From Microcaldota archaeon (GTDB lineage Archaea; Micrarchaeota; Micrarchaeia; Anstonellales; Anstonellaceae), in contig JAHFEC010000014.1 in the NCBI GenBank assembly GCA_023248665.1, forward strand, positions 1 to 13,397: DNA of 13,397 bases, read 5' to 3'. Shown here piece by piece: positions 1 through 7,200 of the stretch. The notes beneath the pieces are model-generated. The model had not been told where the DNA came from, ran no database searches, and saw only the letters and a list, made by a program, of their open reading frames with translations. Position numbers and translations under genes: made by a program. The stretch's first letter is position 1, and each line of letters begins with the position of its first letter.

Positions 1-659
1 TCTCCGGCTTCTTCAAGACCGGCCCCGGCGACTACGGGGAAGGCGACGTTTTCCTGGGCATAACCATCCCGCTCCAGCGGCAAGTGGCCGAAAAGAACCC
101 CGACCTTTCTTTTGCCCAGATAAGCCGATTGCTCGCCAGCCCCATCCACGAGCACCGCATGGGCGCGCTCCTCATCCTGACCGAGCAATACAAAAAGGCG
201 GCCAAGAAAAAAGACGATGAGAGACGAAAACAAATATTTGATTTCTATTTCGTCCATGTCGCCCGCGTCAACAACTGGGATCTGGTGGATCTGTCCGCCC
301 CGAACATCGTCGGAAACCATCTTCTGGACAATGAAACGGGGCCGTCCCTCCTTCCCGCGCTGGCCCAATCCAAGAATTTATGGGAGCGGCGCATCGCCAT
401 CGTCGCCACGCTCGCATTCATCCGCCAAAACAAGTTCGAGCCCACCTTCCAGATCGCCGCCCTCCTTCTGGACGACCCGCACGACCTCATCCACAAGGCG
501 GCGGGCTGGATGCTGCGCGAGGTCGGCAAGAGAAACCAGCCCGCGGAGGAAGAATTCCTGCTTGAGCATCACAAAAAAATGCCGCGCACGATGCTCCGGT
601 ATGCCATCGAGCGCTTTGATGGGAAAAAGAAGAGGATGTACATGAAAAAAATCAGGTAG
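1..659 (+). CDS. alkD: AlkD-family DNA alkylation repair glycosylase (5' end outside window)
   Basis: This is a HEAT-like-repeat DNA glycosylase of the COG4912/AlkD family, which removes alkylated bases (3-methyl or 7-methyl purines) without base flipping. The reading frame is open from position 3, and the first visible residues (SGFFKTGPGDYGEGDVFLGI) match the conserved N-terminal family signature, so the GTG at 84 is not the start; probably only a few residues are missing. Family motifs seen are SPIHEHRMGALLIL, NNWDLVDLSAPNIVG, NLWERRIAIVATLAFIRQ, HDLIHKAAGWMLREVGK and MPRTMLRYAIERF. The W-D-L-V-D segment carries the Trp and Asp that correspond, from memory, to the catalytic-site pair of Bacillus AlkD, and the Trp of GWMLREVG is a likely third site residue. 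The C-terminus ends in a Lys/Arg-rich tail. It converges on the Pelota gene and overlaps its last 8 nt. Confidence 0.93.
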   Translation, partial: SGFFKTGPGDYGEGDVFLGITIPLQRQVAEKNPDLSFAQISRLLASPIHEHRMGALLILTEQYKKAAKKKDDERRKQIFDFYFVHVARVNNWDLVDLSAPNIVGNHLLDNETGPSLLPALAQSKNLWERRIAIVATLAFIRQNKFEPTFQIAALLLDDPHDLIHKAAGWMLREVGKRNQPAEEEFLLEHHKKMPRTMLRYAIERFDGKKKRMYMKKIR

Positions 660-1704
660 GCGGCAAAGCAAATCTCAAGAAGGCCGCCAGACCGCCGAGG
701 CCGGCCAATTCGCGCCCGCCGTCGGATTCGTGCGAGAAAATCATCACTTCAACGCCGTTTGTCTGGGCAAGTTCGACGATTTCCTCGACGTTTTTTTTCT
801 GCCTCAGCAATTCGTCCAGCACCAGCACCTTGAGCGCCGCCCTGCTTTCCACGCCCGCGCGCACGTTGGCGAGGCCGTAGCACACCCGTTCCGAATTCTT
901 GGCAATCGCCGATTTGAATTCCTCCATCACCTGCAATTCGAGCGCCACCCGCTCCTCGGACGCCACCCGCTTCACCACGCCTTTCTTGAGCAACTCATTA
1001 ACCCCTGTCCGGTCTGCATACGTGCAATGCTCGAGAACAAAGCGGGCGGCGAGCTTCGGGTTCTTTTCTTTTGCCCAATTCATGAAATTGGAAGCCGCGA
1101 AACCGGGTCCGGCGATGACGATCCTGTGCACGTCTTCAAGCCTTTCGAGGCGTGAAAGAAGCTCGCCGAAGAATTGCTTTCCCTCCTCGGCCTGCTTCTT
1201 CGCCTCGTCCCGCTTGGAGCCCTTGTATTCGAGCTCCCATTCATAGCTTGCGCCAAATCCGCGCATGGTGGCGAATGCGGCCTCTTTTTCATCCATCACA
1301 AGCATGTACAGCCGGGGCCTTTTCGTCTCGGCCATCGCCTGTTTTATGCGCGAGAGATGATGCATCTTCCACTCCTTATAGATGGAAATGGCAAAATTCG
1401 GCTCCACGTCCAGCGTGTGGTACGAGCCTACCTGCACGAATTCCTCCGGCGTGCCGGAAAGGATCTTGCCGCTCACGCGCAGCCGGTTGGCATGGCGCGC
1501 GAATTCGATCTTCTCGGCCCGCAGCCGGACGTTTATCTTCTTCTTCTCGGCGTTGGCCGTTTCACTGGCCTTGAAGGTGCGCCAAGACACCCCCTCCACT
1601 TCATCTCCGGGCGCGAGGATGCGCTCGATGTGCCAGAGGTCCTCCAGATTCTCGGGGGTGAGCTTGATGAGGTTCTCGGCGCGGTCCTGCTTGTTGATTC
1701 GCAT
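652..1704 (-). CDS. pelA: Pelota (Dom34) mRNA surveillance / ribosome rescue factor
   Basis: Archaeal Pelota is an aRF1-like protein that enters the empty A site of stalled ribosomes, with aEF1A as GTPase partner, and prepares them for splitting by ABCE1. Numbered from the upstream ATG at 1713, the visible domains are an N-terminal Sm-like domain (about 4-130) with LTPENLEDLWHIERILAPGD and the conserved SYHTLDVEPN, a central RNase H-like domain (about 131-262, LYMLVMDEKEAAFA, AGPGFAASNF, GVNELL), and a C-terminal eL30-like domain ending SHESDGGREL and LGGLAAFLRF. I chose the ATG at 1704 (MRINKQD) because family members begin there and because the TTTTTATA box lies about 27 nt upstream, which predicts a leaderless transcript. 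The ATG at 1713 would add three residues and is too close to that box. The length, 350 residues, is normal. The partner ABCE1 gene is divergent next door. Confidence 0.95.
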   Translation of the reverse strand: MRINKQDRAENLIKLTPENLEDLWHIERILAPGDEVEGVSWRTFKASETANAEKKKINVRLRAEKIEFARHANRLRVSGKILSGTPEEFVQVGSYHTLDVEPNFAISIYKEWKMHHLSRIKQAMAETKRPRLYMLVMDEKEAAFATMRGFGASYEWELEYKGSKRDEAKKQAEEGKQFFGELLSRLERLEDVHRIVIAGPGFAASNFMNWAKEKNPKLAARFVLEHCTYADRTGVNELLKKGVVKRVASEERVALELQVMEEFKSAIAKNSERVCYGLANVRAGVESRAALKVLVLDELLRQKKNVEEIVELAQTNGVEVMIFSHESDGGRELAGLGGLAAFLRFALPPT

Positions 1705-1727
1705 GCTTTCCATTGGGGCAGAAGGTC

Positions 1728-1735
1728 TATAAAAA
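1728..1735 (-). promoter_or_regulatory. TATA box of pelA (leaderless start)
   Basis: On the minus strand the sequence reads TTTTTATA, about 27 nt upstream of the ATG at 1704. That is the usual archaeal TATA-to-start-site distance, so transcription would begin at or next to the start codon. Read on the plus strand, the same bases are TATAAAAA and could also serve the divergent ABCE1 gene, with a leader of about 50 nt. Confidence 0.6.
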
Positions 1736-1770
1736 CCCCGGAACCCATATTATTTCATCAGACCAGCATG

Positions 1771-1776
1771 TAATAT
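1771..1776 (+). promoter_or_regulatory. Possible TATA element of the ABCE1 gene
   Basis: TAATAT is centred about 35 nt upstream of the ATG at 1809, which would give a leader of roughly 10 nt. That leader would just include a GGAG Shine-Dalgarno match at 1798-1801, seven bases before the ATG. The alternative is the TATAAAAA at 1728-1735. Both are weak calls made by eye. Confidence 0.4.
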
Positions 1777-1808
1777 GGCGTTTAGCTCATGCCAAGCGGA
1801 GTCCCATT

Positions 1809-3569
1809 ATGCCTAGAATCGCTATCATCGACCGCGACAAATGCATCAAGGAGAAGTGCGGCTACATCTGCCAGAAAGTCTGCCCGGGCGTGCAGATGGG
1901 CGACGATACGGTCACGGTGGACGCCGACGGTTTCCCGGTCATCTCGGAAATCCTGTGCACCGGCTGCGGCATCTGCCCCAAGAAATGCCCCGTGGACTGC
2001 ATCACCATCATCAATCTCGTCGAGGAGGGCGGGGTCAAGATGCACCAGTACGGCGTGAATTCCTTCCGCCTCTACGGGATGCCCCTGCCCCAGAAGGGCG
2101 TGGTCGGCCTCATCGGCAAGAACGGCATCGGCAAGAGCACGGCCCTCAAGATCCTCGCGCAGAGCATCGAACCGAATCTGGGCGATTACGCCAAGCCCCC
2201 CTCCATGGAAGAGGTCATCGCCAAAGTGCCCAAGGAGCTGGGCTATTATTTCAAGAATCTGGGCGAGAAGAAGATCAAAGTCTCGCTCAAGCCCCAGAAC
2301 GTGGACAAGATTCCCTCGCTCTTCGGCGGCAAGGTCAAGGACCTGCTCGCGAAAACCGACGAGCGGGGCGCGCTCCCGGAAGCCATCCGTCTCTTCGAGC
2401 TGGAGAACATCATGGAGCGCCGGCTCCTGCAGATCTCCGGCGGGGAGCTCCAGCGCGTGGCCATCGCGGCCGCCTATTGCAAGGACGCGGACCTCTATTA
2501 TTTCGACGAGCCGGCCAGCTACCTGGATATCTACCAGCGCCTGCGCGTGGCCCGCGCGCTCAAAGAGCTGGCCGAGACGAAGAACGTCATCGTCGTCGAG
2601 CACGATTTGGCCCTCTTCGACTACCTGAGCGATTACGTCTATGTCTTCTTCGGACAGGAGAACGCCTACGGCATGGTCTCCCGACTCAAGAACACCCGCG
2701 CGGGCGTCAACGAATACCTGCGCGGATTTCTGCGCGAAGAGAACATCCGCTTCCGCGACCACGAGATCCTATTCGATCGCTCGGCGCAGGCGCTCACCAG
2801 CAAGAAGACGCGCTTCTCCTACCCGGCGCTGTCCCGCAAGCTCGGCGGCTTCCAATTCAAGGCGAAGGCCGGCGACCTTCACGAGGCCGAGATCATCGGC
2901 GTCGTGGGCCGAAATGCCACCGGCAAATCCACCTTCGTGCGCATGCTCGCCGGCGTGGAGAAGAATGACGGCGACGAGGTCGGCCTTTCGATGCGCGTGT
3001 CCTACAAGCCGCAGTACATCCAGGCGCAGGCGGGCGTGAGCGTGGGCGAGCTGTTCGCGTCCAGCAAGCTGGACGCCATGGTGTTCGAGCAGGCCCGCTC
3101 GAAGCTGAACGTCGAATCCCTCATGGACAAGGACCTTGAGCATCTCTCCGGCGGCGAGTTGCAGCGCGTGGCCATCGTGCTGGCCCTCTCGCAAGATGCC
3201 GACCTTTACCTCCTCGACGAGCCGAGCGCCTTTTTGGACGTCGAGCAGCGCCTCCACCTCGCCAAGCTCGTGCACAACCTCGTCGAGAATTCAAAGAAGA
3301 CCGCTTTCGTGGTGGACCACGACCTCGTGCTCATTGACGCCATCTCCACCCGCGTCATGGTGTTCGAGGGCGAGCCGGGCGTATCGGGCATGGCTTCGGC
3401 CCCGACGGACAAGCGCACGGGCCTCAACCAATTCCTAAAAGAAGTGGACATCACCTTGCGCCGCGACCCCGAGACCTACCGGCCGCGCATCAACAAGGCC
3501 GATTCGGCCCTCGACCGGGAGCAGAAGGCGGCGGGCGAATACTACTATTACGACGCGCAAAAAGATTAA
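1809..3569 (+). CDS. ABCE1 / Rli1 ribosome-recycling ATPase
   Basis: ABCE1 is the soluble twin-ATPase that splits 70S ribosomes after termination or Pelota-mediated rescue. The 586-residue length is normal. The N-terminal iron-sulfur domain has Cys12, 17, 21, 25 and Cys50, 53, 56, 60 (plus Cys64), enough for two [4Fe-4S] clusters. NBD1 has Walker A GKNGIGKST (103-111), signature SGGE (210-213), Walker B YYFDEP with D233/E234, and switch His265. NBD2 has Walker A GRNATGKST (367-375), signature LSGGE (446-450), Walker B LLDEP with D470/E471, and His504. All catalytic residues are present at both sites. The reading frame is open back to 1713, but the 32 extra residues do not resemble the family, and the ATG at 1809 (MPRIAIIDRDKC) has GGAG seven bases upstream. 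The gene is divergent from pelA. Confidence 0.97.
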   Translation: MPRIAIIDRDKCIKEKCGYICQKVCPGVQMGDDTVTVDADGFPVISEILCTGCGICPKKCPVDCITIINLVEEGGVKMHQYGVNSFRLYGMPLPQKGVVGLIGKNGIGKSTALKILAQSIEPNLGDYAKPPSMEEVIAKVPKELGYYFKNLGEKKIKVSLKPQNVDKIPSLFGGKVKDLLAKTDERGALPEAIRLFELENIMERRLLQISGGELQRVAIAAAYCKDADLYYFDEPASYLDIYQRLRVARALKELAETKNVIVVEHDLALFDYLSDYVYVFFGQENAYGMVSRLKNTRAGVNEYLRGFLREENIRFRDHEILFDRSAQALTSKKTRFSYPALSRKLGGFQFKAKAGDLHEAEIIGVVGRNATGKSTFVRMLAGVEKNDGDEVGLSMRVSYKPQYIQAQAGVSVGELFASSKLDAMVFEQARSKLNVESLMDKDLEHLSGGELQRVAIVLALSQDADLYLLDEPSAFLDVEQRLHLAKLVHNLVENSKKTAFVVDHDLVLIDAISTRVMVFEGEPGVSGMASAPTDKRTGLNQFLKEVDITLRRDPETYRPRINKADSALDREQKAAGEYYYYDAQKD

Positions 3570-3582
3570 TGCGGATCCGCAT
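3569..3582. repeat. Perfect 14-bp palindrome at the ABCE1 stop codon
   Basis: ATGCGGATCCGCAT is its own reverse complement and begins on the last base of the ABCE1 stop codon. It could fold as a 5-bp stem with a GATC loop in RNA. It lies in the 48-bp gap between two convergent genes, so a role in transcript ends is possible. There is no T-run directly after it. Confidence 0.7.
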
Positions 3583-3623
3583 CCGTTCCCGCTCTTTCAG
3601 TCCCGTTCCCTTCTTTTTCAGTC
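3583..3623 (+). repeat. Two tandem imperfect ~20-bp direct repeats between convergent genes
   Basis: Copy 1 (3583-3602) is CCGTTCCCGCTCTTTCAGTC. Copy 2 (3603-3623) starts with the same CCGTTCCC and ends with the same TTTCAGTC, with TTCTT in place of GCTC between them. The pyrimidine-rich plus strand with T3 and T5 runs may act as the plus-strand transcription end after ABCE1. The second copy runs into the stop codon (3618-3620) of the convergent gene. Confidence 0.65.
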
Positions 3624-4274
3624 CGCGAACTTCGCTTTCGCCCCTTCGTAGATGGCGTTGAGGCCATCGAGCTGGATTTCCAACAGCTCTTGCGTGACGG
3701 GCGCGGTATCGTGGATGCCGGCGCCCAAGAGCAGCTTCGTCGCGTCATGCCCCGGGCGCAAATCCGAGAAAAGCGGTCCGACTCCTTTTTTGGCAAGGTG
3801 CACGCACAGGAGGGCGAACGCGGCATCTTTCGGGCCGGTTTCCCTCAGCCCGTTTTTCTCGCGCCTCAATATCCTCCGGATGGCGGGCGCCGAGCGCTCC
3901 AGCCGTCCGCCGAAATAATGCGCCAGGATGGCGAGCGCGAGCAAGCCGGCCGGTTTGCATTCCAGCACGCGCTCATCGGGATCGTACCGGGTCCTGCCGC
4001 CCGCCGTCATCCGAGCGAGGCCCAGAATCCGGGCGGCATCCCGCAGGCCCTGCCCGATTTCGATGCCCTCCAGCGCGACGCCTTTGAGCGTGCCGGACGA
4101 GGCCACGCGGCTCTCCATCAGCAGCTTTGCGGGAAGCGCCTTCCATCGCATCCCGGCGCCCTCATTCGAGCTTATCGGCACCATTTTTCGGATGGTCCCG
4201 ATCGGAATGTCAAAATTGATCTTCGGGCCTTTGTAGAGCATCTCATGCAGGGTTTGGACCGTGACGTTTGCCAT
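3618..4274 (-). CDS. Unrecognised 218-residue protein in the kinase operon
   Basis: I do not recognise a family. The predicted product is soluble and mixed helical, with no signal peptide or obvious membrane segment. Notable parts are an N-terminal stretch MANVTVQTLHEMLYKGPKIN, a middle region with ALEGIEIGQGLRDAARILGL, an Ala/Leu-rich helix LLALAILAHYFGGRLERS followed by the basic RRILRREK, and GHDATKLLLGAGIHDTAP near the end. I chose the ATG at 4274: it follows the stop of the 1614-residue protein by a single nucleotide and has GGGGAG (minus strand, 4281-4286) six bases upstream. An in-frame GTG at 4289 would put that ribosome site inside the gene. The tight coupling implies co-translation with the large kinase-like protein, so an accessory or partner role is an inference from position only. 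Confidence 0.75.
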   Translation of the reverse strand: MANVTVQTLHEMLYKGPKINFDIPIGTIRKMVPISSNEGAGMRWKALPAKLLMESRVASSGTLKGVALEGIEIGQGLRDAARILGLARMTAGGRTRYDPDERVLECKPAGLLALAILAHYFGGRLERSAPAIRRILRREKNGLRETGPKDAAFALLCVHLAKKGVGPLFSDLRPGHDATKLLLGAGIHDTAPVTQELLEIQLDGLNAIYEGAKAKFAD

Positions 4275-4275
4275 T

Positions 4276-7200
4276 CTATTCTCCCCCACCGGCCCCTGCG
4301 AATTCCTTCCAAGCCTCGTTGGGTTTCATATGTGCTTTTTGCTCGAACGTCTTAATAATGCCGTCCGTTCCTTGGTCGTAGAATTCCGGGCCGCCCAGCC
4401 AGCTGTTGGCTTTCAATATCCGGACGGCCCGCGGGTTGTCCAACCACTGCTCGTACGCGTGCCGGATGTCTTCCTTGTTGGCCTTGAATTTGCGGACGAG
4501 CTGCGCCCAGCGCGTGGTATACGATTTGCGGGCCAGTTCAATTATTTTGGGGTCGGAAAGGTCAATGCCGTGCATCTGCGCCACCGTCCGGGCGTCCAGC
4601 GGGCGCGAGTAGCCGAAGCCCTCGAAGTCCAGCCCTTTGAGCACGATGCCCTCACCCTCCGGCGAAATCATGAAATTTCGAGGCGAGGCATCCTGCACGC
4701 CCGTAAAGCCGTAGTCTGCCATCCACGAGATGAGCTGCTCCACGTACGACTCGTAATATTTCCCGCCGGGCCGGATGTCCCCTATTTTCAGCCTTCCTTG
4801 CGCATAGCTTCCGGACCGCTCAAGTTCCGCGAGCGTGATGCCCTCGATCCGGTCCATCATTGTCATCGAGGCCGCGGGCGCGACCTTGTGTGTCTTGCGC
4901 CCCAATGCCTTGAGCGTTCCCGCCGCGATATGCTCCTCCAGCCCGGGCTTGAATTTCACGACTAGCTCATCGTGCTTGGACGCTTTCATCACCGGGATTG
5001 AGAACACCACGTTCGAGCCGCGCAGGCGGGTGGCAATCCGGCGCTTGTCATACGAAACCCCCATCACGTCCAGAACCTGCCTCAGCACCTCCATCCGAGC
5101 CTCGATGTGGTGTTCGAGGCCGTTATTGTTGAGGTATGCGAGGTAATCGACCGCATCAAGCCCCGGGTGCGCGTCCTCCCACTTGGAAAACGCCTGTCCG
5201 AACCCCTCCATGCAGTATACGGGTGGTGCAAAGAAGCCATCCGCGTCGCGCACGATGGGCAGGTCCGGGTAAACCTGCAGGTAGGCGGCGTAGTTCTCCA
5301 TGAACGGGCCGATTTTCGCGTCCGGGACGAGGCCGAAATCCTCGTCCACGAACATCGTCCTGAAAGAAACCTCGTACCCTTTGGCCGTTTTCTTGAGCTC
5401 CAGATGATTGCTTCTGGAGAATTGCTCGAATTGTTGTTCCGTGCCGATTTCGGGCGCCTTGCGCGCACCCGTTCCCATCTCCTTGGTCAATGCATCGATC
5501 TCCTCTGCCTTTCTTGCGAACCTCTTGTTGCCCGGGTCCAGCGCCAGTGCCTGCCGGTAATCTTCGGCCGCCTTCTGCAGATGCGCACGGGCCCTGCCCG
5601 GCTCCAGCGAGGCCCATTTTTCGGATTCGTACGCCCGCTCGGCATAGAGGTCGGCCAGGGTCAGCGAAGACTCCATCCGATTGAAGCCCTCGCCATTCTT
5701 TACCCGTTCGATTGCCTCGTCCCAGTATCGGATGGATTGGGAAAGTAGGGCGGGCTTCTGGACCGTCTCCGCCCTCCCGGAATAATAAATCGCCCGGGTG
5801 ATGCAGTCATGCAAATCTTTGGCTGGCTGCTCCAGCGGGCGCAGGGTGAGGTATCGCTCCGGCTCGTCGATGCAGCTTGTTTTGAGGCTTTCAAATCTCT
5901 TCTCGAGAGACTGGCGCGTCGTCGGGTCCGGGTTTTGGCATTCCCGAAGCCCCCGCTCGGCGAACCGGTAGGCTAAGTGGAAATTATTGATTCCCAGTTC
6001 GGCATCGTATGCCACGTAATACGCGCCGATGTCTTCGCTTCCCAGCCGGATCGCCTCATGCGCATCCATCGCCGCGCCATAGATGTCCCGGTTGGCCAGA
6101 GCCAGCTTCGTTTTTCCCAGCAGGACATGCGCCTGCGCATCGTCGGGCTTGGCGGCAATCCATTTCTCAAGCCCCGCCCGGTCGTCCGCCGTGACGGCCC
6201 AGAAGTCGAGTTTCGCGTTCGGCGCGTACCCTTCCTGCCCCCGTCCCGGCTCGGCCGCCCGCCCGGCGACGATTTCCCACTCTTGGATTAATCTCCCGTT
6301 CTCATCGATTATTTTTTCCGGCGGCTTCCATTGGGCCGCCACTCCGCCCGCGCGCCCCCTGTCCGGAACCAGCCAATCCGGGATGCCGCCCGGCGTCCCA
6401 GCGCCCGGCGCGCTGTCCGGCGGCGGAGCCGTTTTGGCCAGCGGCAGACTCACTTCCACCGTGGTCATCCGGCCGCCGTACCCGGGCCCCAGATCCGTGA
6501 AGCGGATCGTGCCGTTCATCTGTTCGGCGGCCCATTTGCAATACCAGAGGCCCACCCCGGTCGAGCCTTCTGTGCGGTTCTTAAGTTTGGTGCGGTAATC
6601 AAAGGCGTGCGCCGCCATGTCGGCCGAAAGTCCGGGGCCGTCGTCCGACACCCTGATTTTGACGTCATTTATCCCCACGACGATTTCGACACTTCCGATG
6701 CTCGTGCCATAGCGTTCCGCGTTGGAGATCAGGTTTTCGACGATCCCCCGAACCATGAGCGGATTGTAATCGACCGGGGCGTTCGCCTCGTCAAGCCGGA
6801 CCGGCTCGATGGCCGCTCCATCCAAAACAAGCCGGTATGCGTGCATCTCCACCCCAATCTTGCGGTCCTTGTTGCTGTTTGCAATCGCGTCATCAAGCGT
6901 CAACGCGATGTTGTTCACCTGCATCTGTGGGGAGCCCTTCAGTTCGTTCAGCGCCAATCCGAGCTTGTCCTCGCCGGTTTTGAAATGCTCGATCATCATT
7001 TCCATGTCCTCGATGCCCGGCATCTTTTCCAGCATCGGCATGGCCTGATTGATGGCGTTTCGGGTAGTTTCCATCTCCTGCTCCATATCCGAAATGATTT
7101 CCTGCGCGTTGCGGGGCGCCGCCTTTTGCGCGGCTTCCTCCTGCGGCCGGGTCATATCCGTTTGTCCGCTTCGGGCCTCCGTTTTCTTCGAGCCGACGAG

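Noticed and set aside
84..86. GTG at 84 as start of the AlkD gene
   Set aside because: The frame is open to the window edge and the upstream residues match the conserved family signature, so the true start is outside.
1713..1808. In-frame extension of ABCE1 upstream of 1809
   Set aside because: The extra 32 residues do not resemble the ABCE1 N-terminus, overlap the pelA start region and cover both promoter elements.
1782..2762. 326-residue open frame antisense to the ABCE1 gene
   Set aside because: It lies wholly opposite a certain gene and has the D/A/V/L-rich composition expected of a GC-rich shadow frame, with no recognisable domain.
4261..4965. 234-residue plus-strand frame opposite the end of the large gene
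   Set aside because: It is a shadow of the kinase-like domain, whose residues are clearly under coding constraint on the minus strand.
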